From NCBI GenBank assembly GCA_035378955.1, contig DAOSUS010000021.1, positions 1 to 48,597 of the forward strand: a stretch of 48,597 bases of DNA, in the 5' to 3' direction. The DNA is from Candidatus Hydrogenedens sp. Its GTDB lineage: Bacteria; Hydrogenedentota; Hydrogenedentia; Hydrogenedentales; Hydrogenedentaceae. Position 1 is the first letter of the stretch, and every line of letters starts with the position of its first letter. Shown here in pieces: positions 1 through 8,282 of the stretch. The position numbers were made by a program, and so were the translations under genes. The notes beneath the pieces were generated by a model, which had not been told where the DNA came from, ran no database searches, and was given only the letters and a program-made list of their open reading frames with translations.

Positions 1-92
1 CATTACCTTCGACACATACAGCCAACAAAGGAGAGGTAGTCAATCCGAAGCAAGTCATTCCGTTAGATGATGAAGATTTGAAAAACTTTTAA
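1..92 (+). CDS. C-terminal end of an unidentified protein (partial)
   Basis: An open frame enters the window (codons start at position 3) and ends at TAA 90-92. The visible tail reads as about 29 residues ending in PLDDEDLKNF, an acidic C-terminus. A hairpin with a T-tract follows within 20 bases, which fits a real gene end. The tail is too short to assign to a family; the acidic, Phe-ending tail recalls SSB-type tails only loosely and lacks the DDDIPF motif. Confidence 0.5.
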   Translation, partial: LPSTHTANKGEVVNPKQVIPLDDEDLKNF

Positions 93-110
93 AATTCAAA
101 ATAAATACAA

Positions 111-151
111 AAAAAAGAAGTAGTGGAACAATATTTTACTACTTCTTTTTT
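111..151 (+). terminator. Rho-independent-type terminator after the partial gene
   Basis: AAAAAAGAAGTAGT (111-124) is perfectly complementary to ACTACTTCTTTTTT (138-151) with a 13-base loop, and the 3' arm ends in a T-run. It lies 18 bases after the upstream stop codon. The stem is AT-rich, so its strength is uncertain; it could work in both directions. Confidence 0.6.
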
Positions 152-305
152 ATTTATTAATGGTTGCTATGATTATCAAATAATAAGATATAATGGTGTG
201 AATATGATTGAGCATAACAACAGGTTTATCCCGATAAATATACAAACAATTTGCATTTACTTTTTATATATTGATTGTATTTGTGTATATTTATGTAATT
301 CGAGG

Positions 306-334
306 TTCATTTCTTTTGCAAAAAGATATATAAT
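306..334 (+). promoter_or_regulatory. Possible sigma-70-type promoter for the lyxose isomerase-like gene
   Basis: A perfect TATAAT (329-334) lies 38 bases before the ATG at 373, with a weak -35-like TTCATT (306-311) at 17-base spacing. The surrounding 280-base intergenic stretch (93-372) is very AT-rich, so chance matches are likely; apart from the terminator nothing else was seen there. Confidence 0.3.
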
Positions 335-372
335 ACATTTGTAATTTTGAATTTATTAGAAGGAAAAAACGA

Positions 373-909
373 ATGAAAATAGAGGAGAAAGAAAGATACC
401 GAAAAAGAGCAGTGGAAATGCTTAATAAATGTGGAATTGTAACAACGAAAGAGGAGCAAAGCAATATAGAAATTACAGATTTTGGTTTAGGTATGTATGA
501 AAAAATAGGTTTGGCTATTCTTGTTTATGTAAATACGGATAGATATTGCGCCAAGGAGTTGATAATGCTTCCAGGAATGATATGTCCAGAACATAAACAT
601 CCACCAATAAGGTCAAACCCTGGAAAGATGGAAACTTTTCGTTGCCGTTGGGGAAAGGTATATTTATATACAGAAGGAAAACCAGAAGAAAATCCAAAAG
701 CAAAAATACCGGAACAGAGAAAGGATTTCTTTACTGTCTGGCACGAGGTCCTATTAAATCCTGGTGACCAATATACACTTCCGCCCAATACATTACATTG
801 GTTCCAAGCAGGGGAAGAAGGTGCGATTGTCTCAGAATTTTCAAGCACAAGCAAAGATGAAAGCGATATATTTACAGACCCTCAAATAGTGCGTGTAGAG
901 CAAAGTTAA
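373..909 (+). CDS. D-lyxose isomerase-like cupin
   Basis: The 178-residue product matches the single-domain cupin family of D-lyxose ketol-isomerases (Lyx_isomer, DUF1498), cytoplasmic metalloenzymes that interconvert D-lyxose and D-xylulose, and D-mannose and D-fructose. The metal set is visible: EHKH gives His74 and His76, KME gives Glu87, and LPPNTLHWF gives His142. The length equals that of known members (about 165-230). The ATG follows an AAGGA-like site about ten bases upstream. The gene stands alone between a terminator and the hydrogenase promoter. The fold and metal site are clear, but the sugar specificity is inferred from the family; other sugar isomerases of the same cupin type are possible. 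Confidence 0.75.
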   Translation: MKIEEKERYRKRAVEMLNKCGIVTTKEEQSNIEITDFGLGMYEKIGLAILVYVNTDRYCAKELIMLPGMICPEHKHPPIRSNPGKMETFRCRWGKVYLYTEGKPEENPKAKIPEQRKDFFTVWHEVLLNPGDQYTLPPNTLHWFQAGEEGAIVSEFSSTSKDESDIFTDPQIVRVEQS

Positions 910-961
910 ATCGTTAATCAATTCACAAATTATATTATTTGTTATATATCATAAAGTTAAG

Positions 962-991
962 TTGAAAATGCAAATTTGTTTTTGATATAAT
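962..991 (+). promoter_or_regulatory. Predicted sigma-70-type promoter of the hydrogenase operon
   Basis: TTGAAA (962-967) and TATAAT (986-991) are separated by 18 bases and sit about 60 bases before the hydB start, directly after the upstream gene. This is the best promoter-like match in the gap between 910 and 1051. It was read by eye with no experimental support. Confidence 0.45.
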
Positions 992-1051
992 AAAGTATAA
1001 ATATATTTGAATTGTAAACTATAAAAACAATTTATATGAGAAAGATGTTAT

Positions 1052-3232
1052 ATGAATAGTATTAACAATAATTATGAAGCACTTTTCAAGAAAGCCGAAG
1101 AATTCCGTAATTCTTTGGGGTATGGAGAAAAAATTCGTATTCGTGTAGGTTCTGCAACATGTGAGCATGCAGCAGGTTCCCAAATTGTATACGAAGAGTT
1201 TAAAAAGCATATTGCATCTTCTGGGAAACAAGATATTATTTTGGAAAAAACAGGATGTACGGGCAGGTGTAGTTGTGAGCCTATAGTGGGTGTATTTATT
1301 CCTGGCAAATTACCCGTAAAGTATCAATTAGTAAAGCGGGATACGGTTCACAAAATTTTTATGGAACATGTAATTGGAGGGAAAATTGTTCAGGAAAACC
1401 TTTTGGATAAAACACCGGATTCCTGCAAATATCATGTTTTAATGTGTGATGGTTCGGGTTGTGGAGGTGCGTTAGAAGGAGGTTTGCGATTTCAATTTGA
1501 GATGAAACTTGCGGATTCGGGGTTAAAACCTGATGAAGTCTGGTTAACTCATATTGGTTGTTTAGGTTTTTGCACAATAAGAGAGAAAAAGGAGCAAACG
1601 GTTCAGGTAATGGTTCGACCTGACAATGTTATTTATAAAATTAAAACAATAAAAGATGTAGAAGACATTATAGAGAATCATTTTAAGAAGGGTAAAGTAG
1701 TTCAAAGATTAGTAGCGAAAGAAAGACCCATAAGTCAGCGATTTTACAATCTTTACGGTGATGTAGCATTTTTTAATAAACAAACACGGATTGCCCTTCG
1801 AAATGCTGGAGTAGTAAATCCAGAGAATATATATGATTATATCCATTACAAAGGATTTCTTGCGCTAAAAGAAGTTTTAGAAAAAGGTGACCCTGAATGG
1901 GTAGTGAAACAAGTAACGGAATCTAAATTAAGGGGTAGAGGTGGAGGTGGATTTCCCACGGGTATGAAGTGGGCAAGTGCAAGAAAAGCCAAAGAAACTA
2001 TTCGCTATATTATTTGTAATGCGGATGAAGGTGACCCAGGAGCCTTTATGGACCGCAGCATGTTAGAGTCAGACCCATTTAGTATTGTAGAGGGAATGAT
2101 AATTGGCGGTTTTGCCATTGGTGCACAAAAAGGATATTTTTATATTCGTGCGGAATATCCTCTGGCTGTAGAACGAATAAGCCATGCTATTGAAGAGTGC
2201 AGAAAACATAATTTATTAGGACAAAATATATTAGGTAGTGATTTCAGTTTTGACCTTGAAATTCGTTTAGGTGCTGGAGCCTTTGTATGTGGTGAAGAAA
2301 CGGCTTTAATTCACTCAATAGAAGGCGAACGAGGGCAACCTCGTGTAAGACCTCCCTATCCGACAGAAAGTGGATTATGGGGAAAGCCTACAGTAATTAA
2401 CAATGTAGAAACCTTTGCCAATGTTCCGCCTATAATAGTTTATAGTCCGGAATGGTTCGCTCAGGTAGGGACAAGTCGAAGTGGTGGCACAAAAGTATTT
2501 GCACTTGCAGGAAAAATACAAAGAACAGGATTTGTGGAAGTTCCAATAGGTACCACATTGAGGAACATCGTTTATGGAATTGGTGGAGGACCTGCAGGTA
2601 GTAAAAAAGCCAAAGCCATACAAACCGGTGGACCTGCAGGAGGATGTATACCTGAAAAATACTTTGATACCCCTGTAGATTTTGACACATTAGGAAAATT
2701 GGGTTCTATTATGGGTAGTGGTGGAATGATTGTGTTAGACGAAGATGACTGTATGGTTGATGTAGCAAAATTCTATATGGAGTTTTGTCAGGATGAATCT
2801 TGTGGTAAATGCACTCCTTGTAGAGAAGGGACAAAACGGATATTAGAAATTCTTACAAAAATTACAGAAGGAAAAGGCACAGAAGAAGATTTAGAAAAAT
2901 TAGAGCGATTGGCTAAATTGGTTAAGAAATCATCTTTGTGCGGTTTGGGTAGAGCCGCACCTAATCCTGTGTTAAGTACTTTAAATTATTTTAGAGAAGA
3001 ATATTTAGCCCATGTAAGAGACAAAAAATGTCCATCAAAGAAATGTCGCTCACTAATTCACTATGAAATAGACCCTGAAAAATGTGTTGGGTGCACAATG
3101 TGTGCGAAAAATTGTCCTGTGTTATGTATCACAGGAGAACGGAAAGAAGTTCATGTAATTGATACAACAAGATGTATTAAATGTGGTAGATGTTTTGAAG
3201 TTTGCAGATTTAAGGCTGTTAAAAAACTTTAA
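1052..3232 (+). CDS. hydB: [FeFe] hydrogenase NADH-binding subunit HydB (NuoF-like)
   Basis: Flavin and NADH-binding subunit of a soluble trimeric (HydABC/Hnd type) [FeFe] hydrogenase, 726 residues. Domains in order: two thioredoxin-like ferredoxin segments (about 28-110 and 125-210); NuoF core with the nucleotide/FMN motif GRGGGGFPTG at 295-304 and NADEGDPGAF at 323-332; an SLBB-like region; the NuoF cluster ESCGKCTPCREG (Cys584, 587, 590) plus Cys630; and a C-terminal two-cluster ferredoxin (Cys678/681/684/688 and 708/711/714/718). The second thioredoxin-like domain has all four [2Fe-2S] cysteines (132, 137, 170, 174). The first has Cys37 and Cys69/73/75 but not the usual CxxxxC pair, so it may bind its cluster differently or not at all. 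First gene of the hyd operon, followed 25 bases later by hydA. Electron bifurcation with ferredoxin is known for the family, not shown by sequence. Confidence 0.93.
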   Translation: MNSINNNYEALFKKAEEFRNSLGYGEKIRIRVGSATCEHAAGSQIVYEEFKKHIASSGKQDIILEKTGCTGRCSCEPIVGVFIPGKLPVKYQLVKRDTVHKIFMEHVIGGKIVQENLLDKTPDSCKYHVLMCDGSGCGGALEGGLRFQFEMKLADSGLKPDEVWLTHIGCLGFCTIREKKEQTVQVMVRPDNVIYKIKTIKDVEDIIENHFKKGKVVQRLVAKERPISQRFYNLYGDVAFFNKQTRIALRNAGVVNPENIYDYIHYKGFLALKEVLEKGDPEWVVKQVTESKLRGRGGGGFPTGMKWASARKAKETIRYIICNADEGDPGAFMDRSMLESDPFSIVEGMIIGGFAIGAQKGYFYIRAEYPLAVERISHAIEECRKHNLLGQNILGSDFSFDLEIRLGAGAFVCGEETALIHSIEGERGQPRVRPPYPTESGLWGKPTVINNVETFANVPPIIVYSPEWFAQVGTSRSGGTKVFALAGKIQRTGFVEVPIGTTLRNIVYGIGGGPAGSKKAKAIQTGGPAGGCIPEKYFDTPVDFDTLGKLGSIMGSGGMIVLDEDDCMVDVAKFYMEFCQDESCGKCTPCREGTKRILEILTKITEGKGTEEDLEKLERLAKLVKKSSLCGLGRAAPNPVLSTLNYFREEYLAHVRDKKCPSKKCRSLIHYEIDPEKCVGCTMCAKNCPVLCITGERKEVHVIDTTRCIKCGRCFEVCRFKAVKKL

Positions 3233-3257
3233 TTAAAGATAAATCAAGGATTTGTAT

Positions 3258-5036
3258 ATGAATAAACCTAAACCAACTGAATTAAAAATGATAAATATAA
3301 AAATTGATGATAGAGAAGTATCTGTTCCCGAAGGGACAACTGTGATGGAAGCGGCTGAAAAAATCGGAATACATATACCTCGTTTATGTTATCACCCGGA
3401 TTTAAGTTTACAAGGTTCGTGTCGTGTATGTATTGTAGAGGTTAAAGGTTTTGATTTTTACACGACTTCCTGTAGCACAAAAGTATGGGAAGGAATGGAA
3501 ATAAAAACAAATAGTCCTGAAATCCGTCAAGCAAGACGAGATATTGTTGAATTAATTTTGGATAACCATCCACAAGATTGCCAGACCTGTGAACGAGATG
3601 GAAATTGCGAACTTCAGAATTTAGCCTACTCATTAGGTGTCAGGGAGAGGCTATTTTCAGGAGAAAGAAAGCATTTTCCGATAGATAAAAGGAGTAAATC
3701 CGTTGTTCGTGTTCCAGAAAAATGTATCTTATGTGGACGATGTGTTCGTGTTTGTGCCGAAGTTCAGGGAGTTTATAATTTAAGTCAGCATGGGAGAGGT
3801 TTTAATACGCAAGTTATGCCTGCACATGGTTCTGCTATGGATGAATCTGTATGTATCCAATGTGGGCAATGTATTATGGTATGTCCTGTTGCCGCATTTA
3901 TAGAACAGTCTCATACAGAGAAGGTATGGAATGCATTGGCAGACCCCAAAAAACATGTAGTTATCCAGACAGCACCTTCCATTCGTGCGGCGATAGGGGA
4001 AGGTTTTGGAATGGAACCAGGAACACCAGCCACAGGTAAAATGGTAACGGCATTGCGGTTATTAGGTTTTGATGCTATTTTTGATACAAATTTTGGAGCC
4101 GATTTAACCATTGTTGAAGAAGCCACTGAGTTTTTGAAAAGAATACAGAAGAAGGAAAGGCTTCCTCTTCTGACAAGTTGTTCACCAGGATGGATAAACT
4201 TTCTTGAAAAATTTTATCCTGAAATGATTCCTTATGCTTCTACATGCCGAAGTCCTATGAGCATGACTTCCGTACTATTAAAAACATATTATGCGGAAAA
4301 AATGAAGAAAGACCCGAAAGATATTTTTGTGGTAGCCGTAATGCCTTGTGTTGCTAAAAAGTTTGAGGCGGATAGAGATGAACACAAAATGCCTGATGGT
4401 ATTCCATATACGGATGCTGTTTTGACTACTCGCGAATTGATATGGATGATTAAGTGTTATGGAATTGACTTAAAAGATTTACCTGATAGCGATTTTGACA
4501 ACCCCTTAGGCGAATCCAGTGGTGCGGCAGATATTTTTGGAACAACCGGAGGTGTGATGGAGGCAGCATTACGAATGGCATGTGAAGTTCTTACTGGATT
4601 ACCTCCGGAGAAGATGGAGTTTACAGATGTTCGTGCAGTAGAAGGTTTAAGAGAAACCGAGGTTAAATTTGGCAATTATAAAATTAATGTTGCTGTTTCT
4701 AATGGATTAACGAATGCCAAAACAATTCTTAACAAAATTATATCGGGAGAAAATCAGTATCATATTGTAGAAATTATGGCATGTCCGGGTGGATGTATAG
4801 GAGGTGGTGGACAACCTTATCCGCCGGAAGGTTATCATTTTCTTGACCCTGAACTATTAGCAAAAAGGGCTCAGGCTTTGTATAGGATAGACAGTGATAA
4901 GAAAATCAGAAGTTCAAATCACAATCCATCCATTCAGCAAATATATAAGGAATTTCTGGGAGCCCCGGGCAGTGAAAGGGCTCACCAATTATTACATACA
5001 CACTATCACCCAAGATTACCGAGAGGAATACGATAA
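3258..5036 (+). CDS. hydA: [FeFe] hydrogenase catalytic subunit HydA
   Basis: Catalytic subunit of the trimeric hydrogenase, 592 residues from the ATG at 3258. This start is preferred over a TTG six bases earlier because AAGGA lies seven bases upstream. Order: N-terminal [2Fe-2S] domain (Cys44, 55, 58, 72); His-ligated [4Fe-4S] (His104, Cys108, 111, 117); two [4Fe-4S] clusters (Cys156/159/162/166 and 199/202/205/209); then the H-cluster domain. The H-cluster signatures are TSCSPGW (Cys308), MPCVAKKFE (Cys364) and EIMACPGGCIGGGGQP (Cys509, 513). The first signature has Ser309 where many enzymes carry a second cysteine. The stop codon overlaps the hydC start as TAATG. HydEFG maturases are not in the window, so they must be encoded elsewhere if the enzyme is active. 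Confidence 0.95.
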   Translation: MNKPKPTELKMINIKIDDREVSVPEGTTVMEAAEKIGIHIPRLCYHPDLSLQGSCRVCIVEVKGFDFYTTSCSTKVWEGMEIKTNSPEIRQARRDIVELILDNHPQDCQTCERDGNCELQNLAYSLGVRERLFSGERKHFPIDKRSKSVVRVPEKCILCGRCVRVCAEVQGVYNLSQHGRGFNTQVMPAHGSAMDESVCIQCGQCIMVCPVAAFIEQSHTEKVWNALADPKKHVVIQTAPSIRAAIGEGFGMEPGTPATGKMVTALRLLGFDAIFDTNFGADLTIVEEATEFLKRIQKKERLPLLTSCSPGWINFLEKFYPEMIPYASTCRSPMSMTSVLLKTYYAEKMKKDPKDIFVVAVMPCVAKKFEADRDEHKMPDGIPYTDAVLTTRELIWMIKCYGIDLKDLPDSDFDNPLGESSGAADIFGTTGGVMEAALRMACEVLTGLPPEKMEFTDVRAVEGLRETEVKFGNYKINVAVSNGLTNAKTILNKIISGENQYHIVEIMACPGGCIGGGGQPYPPEGYHFLDPELLAKRAQALYRIDSDKKIRSSNHNPSIQQIYKEFLGAPGSERAHQLLHTHYHPRLPRGIR

Positions 5037-5587
5037 TGTGCGCACATCATAATATACAACAATCAACAGATAATTGGAAGGAAGTCGAAGAGTTTGCGAA
5101 AAAGGCACTTCCAGTACAAATTGTTAAATTCATTGAAGAATGCAAAAAAGAACCCAATCCCGAGAGCAAATTAATTAAGATACTCCAATTGGTTCAGGAA
5201 CATTATGGTTTCCTTGGAAAAACACAGATGGATGCAGTGGCTCAATTATTGCAAGTGCCGATGGCAAAAGTATCAGGAGTTGCTACCTTTTACCACTTTT
5301 TCCGTCTTGTGCCACGAGGGAAATATCTTATTCGAGTTTGCCTGGGTACAGCCTGTTATGTAAAAGGTGCGGAACGGGTTGTAGATAAGTTAAAAGAAGA
5401 ACTCGGAATACAATTTGGAGAAACAACAAAAGATGGATTATTTTCTCTTGAAGGGACACGGTGTTTAGGATGTTGCGGTTTAGCACCTGTTGTTGAAATT
5501 AATAAGGAAATATTTGGACAGGTTACACCGGATAAAATACCTGCAATTCTTGAACATTATTCAGAAAAAGAGACCGAGTCACAATAG
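5036..5587 (+). CDS. hydC: [FeFe] hydrogenase subunit HydC (NuoE-like)
   Basis: NuoE-type electron-transfer subunit of 183 residues. It has the N-terminal helical domain (about 20-90) and a thioredoxin-like [2Fe-2S] domain whose ligands are Cys102 and Cys107 (CLGTAC) and Cys143 and Cys147 (CLGCC). It starts inside the hydA stop (TAATG), which implies translational coupling and equal stoichiometry with the other subunits. In the trimeric enzymes this subunit joins the NADH-oxidising HydB to the rest of the cluster chain. It ends in TAG only six bases before the next ATG. Confidence 0.93.
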   Translation: MCAHHNIQQSTDNWKEVEEFAKKALPVQIVKFIEECKKEPNPESKLIKILQLVQEHYGFLGKTQMDAVAQLLQVPMAKVSGVATFYHFFRLVPRGKYLIRVCLGTACYVKGAERVVDKLKEELGIQFGETTKDGLFSLEGTRCLGCCGLAPVVEINKEIFGQVTPDKIPAILEHYSEKETESQ

Positions 5588-5593
5588 AATAAT

Positions 5594-6292
5594 ATGGTTA
5601 ACATAAAAGTATATTCTACATACCAAGAGTTATGTAGAAGTGCCTTTCAACAAGTAGTATCGTCTGTTAAAAGAAACTCAGGTGCATTAATCTGTGTGGC
5701 AACAGGTGAGAGCCCTATTGGGCTTTATCAATTTTTTCCAGAGCAATCTGAATTATTTAAGCATATAAAAATATTAAAATTAGATGAGTGGGGAGGAATA
5801 CAACCTGATGATCCATCTACATGCGAAACTTATATAAAAGAAAATATTATCCAACCGCTGAAACTTGACGAAAACCAATTGATGGGATTTCAAAGTGATG
5901 CGAAAAACACTGAAAATGAATGCAATCGCATAAAAAGTTTGATACAACAACACAATGGTATTGATTCGTGTATTTTGGGAATGGGAGCCGATGGACATAT
6001 CGGATTAAATTTTCCAGCAGATACAATTATTCCAGATGCACATGTTGTTCCATCACATTATTTAACTCATTCTATGTTGGATAAAGCCAGAGAGAAACCT
6101 ACTCATGGATATACTCTTGGTTTTAAAGAAATACTAAACTCTAAGGAGATTATCTTAATAGTAAAGGGAGCGTCAAAAAGAGAGGCGTTAAGATTATTGA
6201 ATAAAGGAGAGATTACAACTCATTTTCCAGCCTCATTACTATTACTCTCTCAAAATTGCACGATATATTGTGATAAAGATGCTTATGAATAG
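5594..6292 (+). CDS. Galactosamine/glucosamine-6-phosphate deaminase-isomerase family protein (AgaI/NagB-like)
   Basis: 232 residues of the NagB/6-phosphogluconolactonase fold. Visible signatures are ATGESPIGLY (36-45, phosphate loop), LDEWGG (63-68) and GMGADGHIGLN (129-139) with the expected Asp and His. The run LDEWGG...DDPSTCETYIKENI resembles enterobacterial AgaI (galactosamine-6-phosphate isomerase) more than NagB. Such enzymes convert amino-sugar phosphates to keto-hexose phosphates and ammonia. The ATG is six bases after the hydC stop and has no strong ribosome site of its own, so it is probably translated by coupling within the hydrogenase operon. That placement is unusual. Substrate is not decided by the sequence. 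Confidence 0.75.
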   Translation: MVNIKVYSTYQELCRSAFQQVVSSVKRNSGALICVATGESPIGLYQFFPEQSELFKHIKILKLDEWGGIQPDDPSTCETYIKENIIQPLKLDENQLMGFQSDAKNTENECNRIKSLIQQHNGIDSCILGMGADGHIGLNFPADTIIPDAHVVPSHYLTHSMLDKAREKPTHGYTLGFKEILNSKEIILIVKGASKREALRLLNKGEITTHFPASLLLLSQNCTIYCDKDAYE

Positions 6293-6352
6293 TATTATTT
6301 TGTTATTTGTGTGAAGAAAGCCATTTATATCGGAATAAAAAATGGATAGAAT

Positions 6353-7405
6353 TTAATCGTTAATATCCCCTCGTTCGACATTGGGTAGTTCTAATACAAG
6401 GTCATAACCGTAAGCGAGGGAAGGTGTTTGGAAACCGGGTTTAAAATTACCATTTAATACTTTTTTGGCGATAAGAACACTTGAATATGCAGTTAAATCA
6501 TAACCATCTGGTGTTTTCATCCCTGCTCTTTTATAAACGCCTTTTTCATTTTTAACTTCACCCCATAAAAAAGCAAAACTTTTTGCTCTCTCTTCCTTGG
6601 AGGGACCGCCTTCAGGAATACGGTTTTTTAAAAAATTTTGTACAGGTTCTGTTCCTATAATGTTTTGTGTTACCTTAATTCCTTGTAACATAAAACTCAT
6701 ACCTTTAGATATAGCCATGTACACTTCTATATTAGGAATTTGGGTAGAGTAATAGGCAGTGCTTACATCACCCCACGGAATTGTTACACATAATTTTGTT
6801 TCTTCCCCAAAGTTAATTTTCATTTTCTTATATGCGGGTGGCACAGATTGGAGTATTCCATCCTTTCTTATTTGTCCACCTTTTCCCATACTCTCAATTG
6901 CTGTTAACATGGTTCCGTGGGAAGGACGGCCCCTGGTGTAGAAAGCAAGGGATAAATGGGTTGCATCAGGTAATAAGGATTTTAGATAAGAGGCGAGACA
7001 ATCACTGGGGACAACATCATAACCGCCACCGGGTAAGAGCATTATGTTTTTATTTTTTGCTTCATAATCTTGGGTTGCAATCCATTCGAATACATCTATT
7101 TCTCCAGTAATATCAATATAATGAGTTCCTGTTTTAATACATGCTAATACCATGTTTTGGGCTGTATATTGGAAAGGTCCTGCGGCATGGATAACGACAC
7201 GAATATTGTCTAAATTAATCGCTATTTCATCTATATTATCCAGTGTAAAAGCACGGTATTCTAAACTATATTTTTGAGAAATTTCTTTTAACTTATTTTC
7301 ATTTCTTCCCCCAATAATAACGGGTAATTGTTGTTTTATACATTCTTCAAGAATTAACAAACCTGTGTATCCGTAGGCACCATATATCAAAATTTTATCT
7401 TTCAT
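6353..7405 (-). CDS. Saccharopine dehydrogenase-like NAD(P)-binding oxidoreductase
   Basis: 350 residues with an N-terminal Rossmann motif YGAYGYTG (8-15), an acidic/basic strand end at GGRNENKL, and HAAGPFQ, typical of the saccharopine dehydrogenase NADP-binding family and its 'trans-acting enoyl reductase' branch. GGGYDVVPSDCLA and YTRGRPSHGT are also typical of that branch. There is no signal peptide or membrane segment. It is transcribed divergently from the SAM hydrolase gene at 7491. The natural substrate cannot be deduced; members range from lysine metabolism to lipid enoyl reduction. Confidence 0.7.
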   Translation of the reverse strand: MKDKILIYGAYGYTGLLILEECIKQQLPVIIGGRNENKLKEISQKYSLEYRAFTLDNIDEIAINLDNIRVVIHAAGPFQYTAQNMVLACIKTGTHYIDITGEIDVFEWIATQDYEAKNKNIMLLPGGGYDVVPSDCLASYLKSLLPDATHLSLAFYTRGRPSHGTMLTAIESMGKGGQIRKDGILQSVPPAYKKMKINFGEETKLCVTIPWGDVSTAYYSTQIPNIEVYMAISKGMSFMLQGIKVTQNIIGTEPVQNFLKNRIPEGGPSKEERAKSFAFLWGEVKNEKGVYKRAGMKTPDGYDLTAYSSVLIAKKVLNGNFKPGFQTPSLAYGYDLVLELPNVERGDIND

Positions 7406-7444
7406 GAGATATCCCTTCTATTTTCATATATAATAATCTACAAT

Positions 7445-7458
7445 TATAATATAACAAA
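7445..7458 (+). promoter_or_regulatory. Possible -10 region (TATAATATAACAAA)
   Basis: This 14-mer lies 46 bases before the SAM hydrolase start and recurs exactly at 9285-9298, 39 bases before the FprA-type gene. The shared TATAAT with the same downstream bases at a similar distance suggests a common promoter form; the -35 boxes are weak. Confidence 0.3.
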
Positions 7459-7490
7459 CAAATGGTTTAATTCTTTTTGGGGTTAAATAG

Positions 7491-8282
7491 ATGGAAAAAA
7501 TAAAGTATATTACATTACTTACGGATTTTGGGAACAAAGACCCTTATGTTGCCGAGATAAAAGGAATTCTTTTTTCTTCCTTGTCAAATATAAACATAGT
7601 AGATTTGTCTCATGAAATAAGCCCACAAAATATAATAGAGGGGGCATTATTTTTAGAACAGATTTGGGACTATTGGCAGATACCTTCCGTACATATATCT
7701 GTAATAGACCCGGGTGTTGGAACAGAAAGAAGAATAATCATAATCCATGAAAATCAGAAATTTTTAATATGTCCTGATAATGGTCTTGCCACTTTTATTT
7801 TAAGAACCAAACATGCAGAAGTTCGACATGTAAAATATTTTAATACACTTACGCAATATATAAGTAACACATTCCATGGTAGGGATATTATGGCTCCTAT
7901 TGCTATTCAATTGGTAAAAGGAGGAAACTGGGAAGATTTTGGACCTTCTGTGGATGATTGGCAAGTTTTGAATATCCCGGAGGCGTACAAAAAAGATAAT
8001 AATATTTATGGAGAAGTAATCCACATAGACCGATTTGGGAATGCTATTACAAATATAAGAAAGGAGCAGATACAAGATAATTTGCCGATATATGCAAAGA
8101 TAAAAAATAGTTTTCAAAAAATTCCTTTTTCACTAAGTTATGGTAAAGTAAGTGTAGGACAATCGGTATGTTTATTTGGAAGTGGAAACCGTTTAGAAAT
8201 TGCAGTTAATTGTAGTTCCGCAGAAAAACAACTCAAAATAAAGATTGGCACAGAGGTTCGGCTTGTTTTGAAAAGAGATTAA
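7491..8282 (+). CDS. SAM hydrolase / SAM hydroxide adenosyltransferase (DUF62 family)
   Basis: 263 residues matching the DUF62 (SAM hydroxide adenosyltransferase) family, related to fluorinase and chlorinase, which split S-adenosylmethionine with water to adenosine and methionine. Visible signatures: TLLTDFGNKDPYVAEIKG at the N-terminus, IDPGVGTERR, CPDNGLAT and NTFHGRDIMAP (the conserved Arg/His/Asp part of the active site), then a C-terminal beta domain with HIDRFGNAITNI. The halogenase-specific insert is not apparent. The stop shares bases with the convergent gene at 8279. Physiological role in bacteria is poorly known. Confidence 0.88.
   Translation: MEKIKYITLLTDFGNKDPYVAEIKGILFSSLSNINIVDLSHEISPQNIIEGALFLEQIWDYWQIPSVHISVIDPGVGTERRIIIIHENQKFLICPDNGLATFILRTKHAEVRHVKYFNTLTQYISNTFHGRDIMAPIAIQLVKGGNWEDFGPSVDDWQVLNIPEAYKKDNNIYGEVIHIDRFGNAITNIRKEQIQDNLPIYAKIKNSFQKIPFSLSYGKVSVGQSVCLFGSGNRLEIAVNCSSAEKQLKIKIGTEVRLVLKRD

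Noticed and set aside
123..344. A 73-codon open frame on the plus strand
   Set aside because: It starts inside the terminator hairpin, has no ribosome site, and its composition (Ile, Tyr, Phe, Asn) is that of translated AT-rich intergenic DNA.
6320..6347. Weak CCATTT...AAATGG hairpin between the sugar isomerase and reductase genes
   Set aside because: The stem is only six bases, mostly A/T, and has no T-run.
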